DNA of 64,000 bases from Agelaius tricolor (Eukaryota > Chordata > Aves > Passeriformes > Icteridae). The notes below the pieces were generated by a model. It did no database searches and had not been told where the DNA came from. It saw nothing but the letters and a program-made list of their open reading frames with translations. Both the position numbers and the translations under genes were made by a program. Each line of letters starts with the position of its first letter. Positions within the stretch are counted from its first letter, which is position 1. Positions 50,097 through 64,000 of this stretch are shown piece by piece. The stretch is taken from positions 26,552,881-26,616,880 of the forward strand of contig JALJCS010000001.1 of NCBI GenBank assembly GCA_023055355.1, read 5' to 3'.

Positions 50097-53000
50097 TAAG
50101 TACATAAAAATCATAAAACTCACGTTAGAAAAATAGCTTTGGTGGAGTAATTGTACTGTGCTTCTTGCTGATGGCTAAGCAAAGTCAACAAATGAAGCAC
50201 AAAGCCACCTTAACCTCAACAAATTAATATTCATCTCCATGTGACAGTTATAAGGTAGTCTTCTATCACACAGTAACTTCTACCACATTATTTCCCAAAG
50301 ATTGATTTTGAGAAGCATTTCCATTTTCTGGAATTGCCTCTGTTTCATGCTTGACGTATCAGTAAATGGACGACTTAGGCAAATTGCAAATAATTATGGC
50401 TCAGTGAGGAACAGTCTGGAGAAAAGGGAGTTTATCAACACAAACAGCTCAATTAGCTTACTTCTTAGGAAAGATCTGACTATTGATATAAGGGGATATA
50501 TTTTTTGCTCCCTGGAAAATCTTTCCAAGGAAAAAGAGATTTTCAAACCATTTTTTCCACCCCCACCACATTCTGTTCCTTAAATCTATTTGACATCAAT
50601 ATCTGGATGTGTAATCTGGATGCGTAATAATCTTATATTATTTACACATAGGCACATGTTAATTATAAGATAATTTATGGTAAGAAAAATAAGAGTACAG
50701 CATTTAATTTATAAAAAGGTAGATACATGTAGCAATATGGTATCTTGTTTAATAATTTATGCAAATAGATTTGATTATTGACACAACCCTTTTCTGATAC
50801 TGCATTTGTGGGATTGTGCTGTGCTGTATTTGCTGCATGCTAGCTTTAAAAATGGTACATTATTAATTACTTGTGTTATATAAATGTAGACAGTGTGAAA
50901 AAAAATAAAGCTGTGCAAATTTTATTTAGGAGAATAGATATTTTTAAACCAAGATGTTTTTCCTTCATGGATATTTGCTCTTGACCCATTACATATCCAA
51001 AAAAAAAAAAAAAGCTGTCTATGTTTTGTGGCTCGTAACTATTGTGAGAGATGAAATTCTGAAAGCAGAGACTTCCTAGAACTGCTCAGTTCAGCAAATT
51101 TATGTACCTTACCTAGAAATAGTTAAAGGAAAAGGCAAGGGAAGTATGAAGCTGTCTATTGTTTTTTTAAACAATGTTCTTTTTAAATGTCTTCTTCTAT
51201 TCCTCCAAAGCTTTTGTTTTTCTTTCACATTATGCTATTAAAGCAAACTCTTCTTATTCCACCAAGTTATTGGTTTTGTATAGCTCTGGAGAAAATGTGT
51301 TTAGTGATCTTTTGCCTTTTTCTAACACCTATTTGTTCTCAGAATGCAACAGTGCTTTGTTTCCCTTAGCATTTAATTTCAGAAAAGTTCTTTGTTCCCA
51401 AAAAGGACAGAGGAGGGTTTCTAACTAATCGCTGATAATGTGCCTCAGAAATGCATCATCTGATTAAAATAAGGAGCTAAACAACACCATATGATTTCAG
51501 CAAGTAATTTAGTAAATGCCTTCCTCACCAAATATTAGAATGGATACTCCAGGTTTCATTGCACAGATGAAGTTAATGCTGGACAGGATTAGATCAGATT
51601 AAGTATGAAAGTCAGATCAGAGTACTGGCGGACATGAGCAGGAGGGCAGCAGTCTTCTCGGAGGCTTAGACAAGGCTCACATATGGATGTTCTCCAGATT
51701 ATGTGGGTGAAGCAAGGTCTTGCCAAGAGATTTAGAGTTAAATTTGTTCTTCACACAAATATCAAAACAACCTGGCTGTGCTGCCTCTTGTATTCTTGAT
51801 ACTCACACCATGTCATCCTATTTGTGCTGGGAGTACAACAGAGTGGAGCGAGACTTAAGTTGTTTTTTTCAGTAATATTCTGGCCTAATACCCTTTGCAG
51901 TCTGTTTGGAAATAGTGTAGTTTCTTTAGGAAACAAAGAATCAGACATGACAGGTAAAATACATAATGCATTTGCAATCCTTGCATTTTGTACATTTATT
52001 TTGAAGCACTTAAGATGCAGGTAAGTGTATAACTATTTATAGATTTCTAAAAAATAAATAGAAATGTGCAGGTTAGTTTAAGGAATTTGGGTTTATTCAC
52101 AAATTATTTCTGTTTTCTTATTTTAAGTGCTCACAGGTATATGAACATAGCATAGAGCTTAATAAACATGAAAATCCCTTTATTGTTTGTTTCTTTTAGA
52201 AATAATTCTTTTAGTTATGGACACTAGGTTTTATGGTATATGAAAAGGCTGAGGAAAGAAATGTTCCATGCTTTATCAAACTCAAATCTTGTTTTCATTT
52301 TCATGTATTTCTCTTCAGCGTTACATAATCGGTTTGAGAACTGTTGGCAGGATTTTTGCTCTCTGAATTTTTTGGGCTGCCACTGAAGAGGAAAAAAAAA
52401 ATCTCTTTTCTTCTAGCTTCTCAGCTGAAACCTGAAGTATGCAGTGATAAAAAACAGATAGAATAGATTGCATTTAGTTTAACACCATCATATAGCTCAT
52501 TGTCAGTCAATAAAATCCAAGATTAGAACAGAGAACTAGAAAGCAAAAAATCTGAGTTCAAATATTAGGTACATGGATAAATTTTTATTGAAGTATTTCC
52601 AGCAAGGGTGATATTGTCTGATTCTCTGAATAGCTAACCAGTGGTACTGCTTGATCCCATTTACATGAAAACAAGCTCTATTCATAAACATATTCCAAAT
52701 CCACATGGAGATTCAAGTAAAAATGTACATGATTACAGCAAGCAGCGATATGTTTATATTCATATATTTACAGTCAGACTTTCATAAACCTTGTGTGCAG
52801 GAGTGGAAAATAAGTTATTTCCCAGAACAAACAGTCTATTAGTTAACAGTTAAATTTAGTAGCTCAACTAGATTATGAAATAAATAAGAGGCAAACTGTG
52901 AAAGCTAGTCATTATTTAACCATTCAGGATGTTGACAATAAAATAGTTTCGTGGTTCAGCAGTTCCGAAATAATTTTTAAAATGTCAACTATTAGATAAA

Positions 53001-53113
53001 AATAAGTAAAAAAATCAATATGAGACTACACTTGGAAAAAGGATACAGTAAAAAATCATACTGAAATAATGGAACCTTTAAAACATATTCACCCATTTCA
53101 TATTTTTCAGGGG

Positions 53114-53152
53114 GCCAGGAATGTAGACCTGAACTTTAAGTATTCTTTAAAT
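53114..53152. repeat. 39-bp direct repeat, copy 1
   Basis: It begins GCCAGGAATGTAGACCTGAA and is identical to 53689-53727 except for one base. The copies are 575 bp apart. Confidence 0.92.
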
Positions 53153-53688
53153 TCAGGGGGCATTTTAAGGCCAAATGAGGGCTCTCAGAATTTTTGATTT
53201 TCATCTGACCTACACCTGTGGATATAAAGCCAGGTGCTGGAACTGTGAGTTTGAATAGACAAGGAGAAATCACAGGTGCCTGGATGGACAGGCCAAACCC
53301 AAGACTCTCCCAAAGTTGTTGAGGGCCCCAGATTTTATAATTGTTTAAATAGTGTACATACTCTTCTTTATTTTGAGGACAAAAGTTCTGAGATTTTTAG
53401 TCCAAAGAGAGAGTAAAGGCCAGTAGGACTGAGACAATAAAAAAACTTTATCTTTCACGTTATTGTGAAGCAAGTTTTCAGAAATAATTTGATGTAGAGG
53501 CAAAATGAGTTTTAGAACCGCGTATTGTTTTGGAAATGCGTAATATCCTACTTTATTTACTTAGAATGATTCTATTCTTGAAGTTTGGCACATACATAAG
53601 TATTCACATAACAGAGGCCAGGGGGAGCTATCCCACATTACTTTCACTGCTGAGATTTTTTGCTGAAGTCACAGGGAGTTGTGGCTTT

Positions 53689-53727
53689 GCCAGGAATGTA
53701 GACCTGAACTTAAAGTATTCTTTAAAT
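53689..53727. repeat. 39-bp direct repeat, copy 2
   Basis: Second copy of the repeat at 53114-53152, in the same orientation, with one mismatch (TTTAAG versus TTAAAG). Confidence 0.92.
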
Positions 53728-54542
53728 ACCTTAAAATATGTCAATTTTTGTCTCCGTTAGTTTATTTCACTTATTATAAGGAGATCTTTTTGCAGGAATG
53801 CAGTAAGACCTCTGTCTGTCCATTTTAGACCGGATTTCTGGCACACACTTTCAAGTGCATTGGAACCTGATGACACAGAAATAAGAGTCTTTTTAGTTTA
53901 CGTCACTCATGTAGTTGAAAGCGAACAAAAAAATATCCTGTTTTATACATTAGGCACTACATATGAATAGGGTATAACATATGAATAGGTAATAATATCT
54001 GAAGTACACCTGTAAACTCAACTCTTTTACCAATGGCAGAGCATGCAAAAAACCAAAAATTTCACATCATAGCCTATAAAGCATATGTCTCTTGTGGCGA
54101 GGCAGAAGATAAAAGAATATTAGCATGAAGCAAACTAAGAATCTACCTGTTTTTTTAAATTTCTTTCCTTGTGGCTTACTGCTTCCTCTCTGCAGTTTTG
54201 GTATAAACTTTCATTTTGGTTTTAATTGCAATTTAAATTTTTAATTAAAGAGTAAGAGAGTAGAGATATGACAATGTCACCTGCCTGTTCATCCAGATTT
54301 CACAGGTTAAGAGCATTGCCTAAACAAAGACCAAATCATCAGCTGTGTTCTCACCTTTCTGTTGCTGTGATTTGAAACTTCCTTGCTGACCCAAGAAAAC
54401 CTTGCTATTCCTGTCCTGAGCTACATAAACATGAAATATTACCACTAAAGTAATGGCAGGCTTAAGCCAAATTTGAATTGAGGTGTGAGAACTGTATGTG
54501 AGTAGTTTAGAGCAATGCATTATTTAATCTTACTGAGCTGTT

Positions 54543-54685
54543 CAGAGAATCACAGAATTGTTTAGGTTGGAAGGGACCTCTGGAGATCTCCAAGTCTAAC
54601 CTGCCTGCCAAGGCAGGGTCACCTAGAGCGGGTGAGACAGGAACTCACATGTTGTGAGCTTTGAAGGATGCTCTCAGGGACATTT
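54543..54685 (-). mobile_element. CR1 LINE 3' end (avian)
   Basis: On the minus strand the element ends CCTTCCAACCTAAACAATTCTGTGATTCTCTG: a block for GTCCCTTCCAACC followed by two ATTCTRTG-like octamers (54543-54558), the known 3' terminus of chicken-repeat-1 elements. Further inside is GTGACCCTGCCTTGGCAGG, also typical. Similarity fades near 54685, so this is a short 5'-truncated copy. CR1 ends of this form are characteristic of bird genomes. Confidence 0.92.
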
Positions 54686-57241
54686 TCAGTATGCTGTGGT
54701 AATATTTAGTCATACAATTCTACTGGTAAGAAAAACTGCGTGACTTAATCCCCTTGCGTGGGCCAAATCCTGTGCTGTTCCTGTCTGAAGCACTGATTAC
54801 CTAATGACTTCTTCAGGATTTTCCTCATTTAAGGCATCCCCTGACTCAGAGGGAGGATAGATATGTTCCCTGGAGTCATTGCATTGCAGTAGCTTTGCCT
54901 CCAGTCTTCTCTGCTCCTTCTGGTCTGAGTACATGGCACACAGAGCAACAGTTTGGAAACCACAGTATGAGAATCTATTTTTAATTGGAGCAAGTCATGT
55001 TCCCAGGAACAGGTCTCTTGGAGGGCAACTGTCTCAGGTTATCTGGCTTTCCTAAGCTAAGATGAATAGGAGTGTACCTTCTGTGCCACCAAAATATTAA
55101 TTGGGGTTGGACAGAAAAAAATTTAAGTTCTCAGACACTCAGCTTTTGGTAAACAAAGGTCTGTAGTTCTCATTGTAAAGGAACAAGATTGGTAGCAGCA
55201 ATTGTGCCCCTATCTCATTGGAAAAAAGAAAAAGAGAATGATATTCAGGTCCATGAAAAGGGGATTTTAACACTGCTAAGCTGCCCCAAGATTGTGTTTC
55301 CACTAAACTGCAATAATAAAAATATTATAAATGCACTTTTCATTCAGAATGTGCTTCTGTTTACATAGGATCCCAGGAAGTCTTAAATATGTGCATGCTT
55401 TCGATGTTTCATGTTGAAAAAAAATTAATTACTTTTCACTATTCTTTTGGGAGAGGAATCATCTATTCCACTTCTTCTGCAGGTGGTTAAGTTCCCAGTG
55501 AAGTAGTGTCTTACAACATCTATCTGTATAGGGATCAACATGAGGTGAATGTCATTAAAACACCCAAGAGACAACAGAGATAAGAGATGCTTTTTCAACT
55601 AATTAAGTTTAGGCACCCATGTTTTCAGTAAAGTTCTTCCGGGAAGATAAATCAGGGCTGAGGGGTTGTCATTGTGCCAATTGCTCAAGTTCAAATTTTC
55701 TTGTAAGCCAGGCTATCAGGAAAATTGTTATCTAATAATTCATATTCTTGAGAAAAAAATCAGATCATACTTCTGTATTAGATATTCTTCAACATATATA
55801 GGTATGTTGAATGTTCTTCAAGATATATAGCTATCCATTCTACTATATTTTCTCAACAGTGTGAGGTTCTGCCAGTTTTTACTAATGAAGTATGGTTACT
55901 TGCAAGTTTTGTTTTGTTTGTTCCAGAGTAGCAAAGATTCACCACAGTTCTTGCACGGCTGCTCGCCTCTATGGCATGTGATACAGTATTCTCCTTGGTA
56001 GCTGTGGAGTGTCCTTACATTCACACATCTTCTGTTCTTGATGAACATTGGCCTGTGGTTGGCAGACTACTTTTTTCCCTTCAGTGTTTCCATCTATTCT
56101 TTATGTTCTTTTAGAATTTCAAAACTGGAAAAAAAATTTACCCACATCTCTTCAGAAAAGAAGTTTGAGAATAAAAGGAAGGGGAATATATTAAAAAACC
56201 CATAGAGAATGGACAAAATGCCATGTAGTATGAAACTTGAACTTGACACAAGCTGGAAAGCAGTTTTATTACAGAGAATATGTGGGGGGAAGGAAAAAAA
56301 AAAAGAAGAAAAAAAATCACATTATCTGTGGCCTGCTTGATAGAGTTTCTTATCTGAATCACCAATATAAATGCAGCCCACGGTAGTAAGGACTGAAAGG
56401 CATCAGTTGCTATCAGATGGTTGTTCACTAACCATTGTAAATGCACTCATCCACAGTAACTACATGTCCACAAATATCTAGTCAAGAGTGATTGGCACCC
56501 TGGCTGCCACTATTAGTATATACATTAAGGTACTGAGGGGCATGAAGAATGAATTATCCCCTCAAATCATGAGGTAATCACACCAAAATAGGGCTGAGCG
56601 TGTTGGCAACATTGCATGGGAAAATTGACTCTGCTGCTATCCTTGCGGGACCCATGCTGGAGATGAAGGATTGCACTCTTGAGAGATGACAACTCTGCAC
56701 AATGTGGGCCATTGTATTTCAACAGCATTGGAGAGACGGAGGAGGTAGGGTCTTGTAAATCTTTATAAGGATAGCTAGAGATAGATATATAAATATAGCA
56801 AATATGTATAATAGGTAAGAATTAATGCCAAATCTGTGAAGGCAGAAGGGAAAAAAATACCCTTAACAGTAACACCTGAAATACAGTAGAAAACATTTTC
56901 AAAAACTCCATCCCCCTTGTATATACATGTAAAATGCTAGCTTTTTAGGTTGATCCTCATTTCTGATACAGTATTACTTTAATAGCTAGTATGTCTGATT
57001 GCTGAATTTCAGCTATATAAAGACTTATTTCATGCTGATAATTTAGGTTTTGTTTAGACTGTATTTCCTTTTATGTCTTTTTAAATGTTAAAAGTACCTG
57101 AACTGCATAGAAATGTAGACTACAGTTTCTCTTTTACAGCATTGTGTAAACATATGTAATTAGCCTTGTACTTATCTGCATTAGTATCATTAGAATTGAA
57201 AACCCATTTTAATCTGGATTCTGTTCTCTTCTCAATGTCAG

Positions 57242-57305
57242 CCTGTTTCTGGACCAGTACAGAGCTAGCCTTGTTGATGCAATAAAGAGATTACTCCAGC
57301 CCAGT
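57242..57305 (+). CDS. CAMKMT: CAMKMT coding exon ([20 protein letters not shown])
   Basis: This 64-nt exon lies between CTCAATGTCAG and donor GTAAGT. The first C completes the Cys of MCADC, followed by [20 protein letters not shown] and Ser, ending in phase 0. The last codon is AGT (Ser) where the human protein has Arg; it sits directly at the splice junction. The helix after strand 4 is the expected structure for this family. Confidence 0.96.
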
Positions 57306-58321
57306 GTAAGTATGTTTCTATTTTCTCCTGAACACTGGCTTCAGAATAATTAGTCTGTGCACAATGATTGAGAGAGTAATGGAATGGCAGGATTAATGTC
57401 ATGTAATACTTTAATACTTATTATGTCCAACTTCAATTGAGTCTTCTAATCTATCAGATTCTTTCCTAATCATAAACTAGGAAACTTCTTATACTTGGCC
57501 TTCTGATAAGGAACACAGTGGGTAGTAAAATAAATGAAACCGCTTCAAAGATAGCGTCAGATTATTTTTATCAAAGTGTTTCTCAAGTATTTTCCTTTGA
57601 TAATAATGTCTTCATATTAAAGTAAAATACGATATTGAAAGTTTTTATGTTGGCTTCTGTCATTTTTAATCCCTTCAATTGTAACCTTTGTCATTGTGTA
57701 TTTATTTGTTATGAAAGAATATTTTTTCCTTTTCATTTATGGTTATATAAAATGAGTAAATTGCTTACATGTATGCTGTGGCTTAAAACATTTTTCCATT
57801 AAGTAAGCCCTGTGTTTACATGTTTTATACCTTAGAAAATAATGAAATTATGTTCTTCATAAAATGATTACACGTTCTACATGAGTGTCACTCAAGAGAT
57901 ATTTTATCAATTTAAATCTATTGGGCTGTTTAACTCAGAGAGACTTGCAGGCAAGAAAAACTCTGTTACATGCATATACAAAAAATATATATATTCTCAA
58001 ATATTTAAAAAAGGGAAGATATCCAAAGAAGAAAAGAAGAAAACATTAAGTAATTGATCTAAGTAGGATTTTGAAACAGAAATTTTATCATTCATGTTTA
58101 ACATCCAAATCTTCCAATAAGGTAAACTTCCAATTTGAAAACAAAACACTTCATGCTAGCAGTGAATTTCCAAACTTTATTTAAAATTTGTAGTACTTTT
58201 GTACTTTTTGTACAAGAGATTTGCTCTGTAAAAGGAACAGAAGACCCAAACGTGCAAAGGCTTAAGAACCCGAGTCATTTTAGTTGTGTAAGTAATCCCA
58301 TTCTTTGCTTAGAGTGATCAG

Positions 58322-58390
58322 GTTTCTATTCTTGGTTCTATCATAGACTTTCCTGAGTGACCTAAGGCAAGTTACTTAAGACTGAATTAT
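58322..58390 (+). mobile_element. MIR-type SINE relic (core)
   Basis: CTTGGTTCTATCATAGAC...GAGTGACCTAAGGCAAGT then TACTTAA corresponds to the MIR sense core (GGCTCTGCCACTTAC...GTGACCTTGGGCAAGTTACTTAA). It is a short, diverged fragment. Confidence 0.65.
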
Positions 58391-59773
58391 TTTAATGAGC
58401 TGTGGGGCAAGGCTGCCAGGAAGATAGGAAAAATGTAGCCACCCTGAGGAAAAGGTTACCCAGATATATCTGTCAGTGGCAGTAAGAAGAGGTTAAGCAG
58501 CTCCTGCTCAGAGCTCTGTTCTGACTTTCATGAAGTACCAGCAGTTGTCAAGCTGCAATAATTTTTGGGATCACAGGTCATCTGGGACACAAAGTGGATC
58601 CCAGTTTAAAGCAATACCAAAAAAATTTTTTTCAGCCCAGATCAATATCAGCAACTGGTTCTTCAGGTATTCCCATGTGCCACTCTACTGGCTCCATGAA
58701 AGGACAATGGGGAAGAAGAGCAAGAGTGGGAGGAAGAGAAGAAGTGTGTAAGAGGTGCCCTGGTAACTGTGGAATTGTTAGGCTGACTTTAAGCCAAACC
58801 TGGCCTGACTCTTAACTCCAATCAGCTAATTCAAATTCAAAGAATATGTCTTTATATTTCAGAGCATATGAGCTACACTCCTTTGTGAATGTAGATGGAG
58901 TAAAGGGAGAAGGCTTTTTCTTGCCTGTCTTCCTAATTATGTTTGCTTCTGCACATTGTGATCTGTAGCATAGTCAGTATCAATAACCTAGGACTTACTT
59001 GCTGTGCACTTTAGGCACAGTAAGCGGTTCCTACTTCTTATCAGCAAAGCTAACTTAAGAAATTCGTGTTCCATGCAGGAATTTCTGTTGCAGAGTTTTG
59101 GACCCCTATCCAAAGTTTATTTTTTAACTTGAATTTAGTTAAATCGTTGCCTAATCTACTTTATGAATGGCTGTATGGATGGATATCCAGTTATGGCATG
59201 GCCTTGCAAATTGTTGTGATTTTTAACTAAGAGGACAGCAGACTATTGTATAGGATGGGAGCTGGGAGTACAGACACCTGAAATGAGCTCTTTTGTCCAA
59301 AAAGGACGTGTTCAGCAGAGATGCCTTTGAGCATATGTCTTCATGGTTTGAAAGACACAAATAAAAACATATGCTCATTCGAGATCCCAAAAGATGCAGT
59401 CACAAGTATGAAATAGTTACCAATTTCACTGCTCTTGTTAACCTGTATAAATCTAAGGATAATGTCAGAGGGCACTTTACTAAATGGCACTGTACTTAGC
59501 CTTTTAAAGGACAAATGAATCAACAGTGAACTTATTTTCTAGTTGCAATAATTAAGAATAGTTTGTGGGCATTAGTTTATGCCCAAGCTAAGGCATAAAC
59601 TTCTTTTATTAAGTTCACTCTTCTATAATAATTATTTTGTCTCAAATTTAGAACTTTCCATTTTGGAAATACTTTGACAAATTGATAAAATTCACATACC
59701 TAAATGCAAGTCATTTTTCAAATATAACTAGGATACAACTAGTTTAGAAGAGTCTAGGGAAAATAATAGCCAA

Positions 59774-59800
59774 CACTAGCAACAGAAAAAGTTGCTAGTG
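59774..59800. repeat. Hairpin-forming inverted repeat
   Basis: CACTAGCAAC (59774-59783) and GTTGCTAGTG (59791-59800) are perfect complements with a 7-nt loop AGAAAAA. Confidence 0.9.
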
Positions 59801-61397
59801 AACAGAGAATAACAGATATCCTTGCAAAGCTCTCTTGAAGGAGAGATTCAGAACACATAGTCTATTCTTACTGTTAATTAAAAATTAAAAATTTATCTGT
59901 GGTATTTCCTTTTTCAATAAGGATGATATTTTTGACTATTAGAATCCTTATGGCACAGAATGATGTGTTCTGGTTAACTTTTTGTTTGCTTTGAAACCAG
60001 ACTCTGATCATTTCAATCATCTGGTTCCTCATACTGTCCCAATGGACAGTTGTGTTGGTGCAGGAAGAAGTTCACAGAGAGAAATGAGCAGCTCACAGAT
60101 TTACTGAGGGCTGAATTTTCTATCTGAGTTTGTTACAGAGGCAAATGTCACCTTTAAACCCATTCAAAGGGTTAGGCACAGAAATATTACATTGAACAAA
60201 TTTCTCTTGAATGTCTGTATCTTATTTCTCTCAACTTATTTGACTTGATTTGCCAGCATTAGGAGGTTTTTATATAATTAAAATTTACTTTTAATTTCAA
60301 TCTTAGAATAAGCATTTGGTTTTTTGCATATTTCCCTAATTAAGAACAATTTTTTATCAAGGCTTTGATTCTTCTGTGGCCTATCTGTTCAAAATGCCAA
60401 TGAAGTCAATGGGATGCTATTGAGCTGAGATTAGTACCAGCAAACAAGACCACATTTAGTAATAACTGATGAGTAAAGTCATATCCAAAATATGAATGAC
60501 TGTCCTATTGTCTTACTGTAGCATTTTAGTGACACTTCAAACTATTAGAACTGGCATTTTCCTCTGTGGTTTTTTTTTTTTTTCACAAGTTTACTGGAAG
60601 TGTTTTTCCATCTGAGGAAAAGCCATTTTGTATTTTAAACATCATCCTTTAAATATCATCCTAGGAGACACTTTTGAATTAGAATTAAACTTTGAATAGT
60701 CCATCAAGAGTAGAATCTGGAGACTGATTCTGTATTATATCCTGTATTTATCAGGACACTGATAACTGTACTTCTCTTTCAAATTTAATTGAAAGTAGTC
60801 TTCAGAGAATATGAGAAGGAATGGCTGCATGGACTGCTGACTCCAGAGGGGCCAAAGGGATGCTGTTGTGTGAGCACCTCATCAGAGTTGCTGGATCAGT
60901 GGCCAGTGTATGGTCTGTAGCCTCCAGCAGTCTCTGTTCATGAAGTTCAGTCACATCTAAAGCTCCAATGTGGCTCATATGGTCAGTAAGCCCTGGATAA
61001 GGGACATTTTTCCCATTACACTGATCATGAAAATAAGGGTCTCCAGAGGAGTCTTGGCCTTCTTATGCCATGAAGGGTTTCTGCAGAACAACATTCTGGG
61101 GAGTGTGAGATGGCAGCAGGAGGAGCAGTATCCTCAGCTGAGGGCTCCCTTTGCTGCCCACTTCTGTCGGATGACATTAAAGCATGCCAAGGATGTGAGG
61201 GAACCAGTTGTGAATTTCCTGTGTTTAATGTTTTCCATCCTGAGCTGAGCCTATATTCAGACCTAGCATTTACATAAGCAATTCCAGTGCCTTCGGTGGG
61301 AGTTACACCCCTTTGCACCTCTTATTTTGCCACAGAATTAAAGCTACAGCTTCACAAATGAACAGAAGTTGAGTTGGTTTGGATATTGCCCTAAGAC

Positions 61398-61480
61398 TCC
61401 TTTGTGCTTTAATTTCCCACGAGAAAGATGAGGGTAACAGCATTTCCCTATCTCACCGAGCTGTTGTGAGAATAAATATA
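61398..61480 (+). mobile_element. MIR-type SINE relic (3' half)
   Basis: TTTGTGCTTTAATTTCCCACGAG, then GATGAGGGTAACAGC, then CCTATCTCACCGAGCTGTTG and TGAGAATAAATATAG follow the MIR 3' order (TGTGCCTCAGTTTCCCCATCTG, AATGGGGATAATA, CCTACCTCATAGGGTTGTTG, TGAGGATTAAAT). It lies 3 kb from the other sense-strand MIR fragment and is probably an independent insertion. Confidence 0.7.
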
Positions 61481-62282
61481 GTGTTGTGGTGTTAACGGTT
61501 GGAATCTTTTAAGTGCACATTAGCACCATAGGTACTGACATAGCATTTTTATTGCTGCCTCACTGTGCATTGTCTCGGTGTACGTGTGCATGTGTGAGAC
61601 ACAGATTTGTTCCCTATTCTCCTCACTAAGTGTCTGTGTCAGCATTGTAACTTTCCAGCATTCCTATTGAAATTCTCTGTACTGATCACTCTTTTCCTGT
61701 GGCTTGCAGATTGCGTTTTCTCAAGCTAAATGTGCTCCCACAGCGTCTAATCCTTTCACAAGTTTTTCAGATCCCCAAAAATGTTTTTTGTCTCTTTGCT
61801 TGATTAGAGCACCTCACAAATTAATCTTAGCTCTCATTAACATAGAAGTTAAATACAGGAACTTACAGTAAACTTCGTGGCTCCCCTCAGTGTGATATGC
61901 TGTTGGCTGATATTAACCTTTGTTTACAGCTCTTCAACCACTTTTCATTCCATGTGACAGGACACAGTATTCAGCCAATTAGAATTAATTCTGCAAATAA
62001 GACTTCAAGAGATGCTCTATCAAGTAGGTTAGGTTTTGGGCAAGTACTTTGCACAGAGTGTCTAAAATCAGTTCAAGGTACAGTCATTTTTGTTTTCTTA
62101 AATACAGAAGGATGAACAAAAAATTAGGTAATGGACCATAACGTATTGCCTGGGCATCATAAATGGCCTGATCATCTTGCACAAACAAGAATGAGTATTC
62201 AGGAACATTAATTCTTGATTTAAATGCAATTTAGCAATTTAAGGTCAAATTTAGTTGCATTGCTCAGGTAGTTTAAAATACC

Positions 62283-62390
62283 TTTGAAAAATTAATGATT
62301 GGGGCTGATTTGCCTCCCGTTTTGCCTTGTTTTATACTGTTGTAATTCCACTGACAGCAAATGGGAGGTACTCTTCTATGTGTGAGGGAG
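62283..62390. repeat. Possible old amniote interspersed-repeat relic
   Basis: GTTTTATACTGTTGTAATTCCACTGAC...AAATGGGAGGTACTC...GTGTGAGGGAGAA resembles a TTACAC.GGTGTAA.TCCA.TGA..TCAATGG.GTTACTC motif common in bird and reptile introns. I cannot name the family and the match is by eye only. Confidence 0.35.
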
Positions 62391-62751
62391 AAAAAAGAAA
62401 ATAATTATTTACAGTCTTTGCATGATCATGAGCCAACAAATGGATTTTCCATTGAGTGCATGTTCTATATGCTTTCTCTGTGTTTTATTTTGGTAATCCA
62501 CAGACACCATTATTATATGAAAAGAAGCAGCTGTATTGCAGTTGGCAGTTTTCTAAAGAAAATATTTATTTATTACTTTCTAGATTGCATTTGTTTAATC
62601 ACAGAAATCTTGCATATTTTGAACAAGTATTTGTGTTACCATATTTTAGTATTTTAACAAGAGAACAATTGACTTTTCCAGCTTGAGCATATTAAAAGCT
62701 TAGTCAGGTGTATGCTATATCTGGTTCCCTTCCAGTTTTAAAAATGTATAA

Positions 62752-64000
<1,249 letters not shown>

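Noticed and set aside
60970..61318. Overlapping 92- and 97-codon frames on opposite strands
   Set aside because: Frames on both strands over the same bases without homology are typical of locally GC-richer noncoding DNA.

Overview
This window is vertebrate nuclear DNA, AT-rich and almost entirely intronic. It is most likely from a bird and probably a songbird. Three things point there: a CR1 LINE end with the avian 3' signature of two ATTCTRTG-type octamers (about 54543-54685), a solo retroviral LTR that resembles songbird LTRs I remember (27426-28039), and small spliced exons in introns of 1-13 kb. There are no bacterial, phage or plasmid features. Nearly all long open frames are chance frames inside introns.

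The only protein-coding gene I can support is CAMKMT (calmodulin-lysine N-methyltransferase) on the + strand. Seven consecutive coding exons lie at 26569-26629, 30214-30268, 31321-31384, 36535-36601, 50021-50095, 57242-57305 and 62773-62904. Every junction has GT/AG ends and the reading phase runs through all of them (518 nt, about 172 codons, no stop). They encode the SAM-binding core and most of the C-terminal half. The 5' exons lie before base 1 or were not found. The last coding exon (about 25 residues in the mammalian protein) lies past 64000. The intron at 31385-36534 has the hallmarks of a minor-spliceosome (U12-type) intron.

Layout: 1-26568 is the end of a large upstream intron. It holds a MIR-type SINE relic, microsatellites, a CpG-bearing exon-like patch at 10.16-10.45 kb, a 58-bp nested inverted repeat at 21.3 kb, and several stretches that look conserved. 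26.6-31.4 kb carries three exons, the solo LTR, and a block that looks like conserved noncoding DNA (29.5-31.25 kb). 31.4-50 kb is two introns with two old LINE reverse-transcriptase relics (CR1-like at 40.6-41.4 kb, L2/CR1-like at 43.6-45.0 kb) and another candidate conserved block just before the 50 kb exon. 50-64 kb holds the last three visible junctions, an avian CR1 end, two more MIR relics and a 39-bp direct repeat.

I found no multigene system. The most interesting items are the U12 intron, the candidate regulatory elements (CAMKMT lies next to SIX3/SIX2 in other vertebrates, from memory), the solo LTR with a 6-bp target-site duplication, and a few unexplained repeats and palindromes. 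Conservation and repeat-family calls were made by eye from memory of the families; no alignment or search was run.
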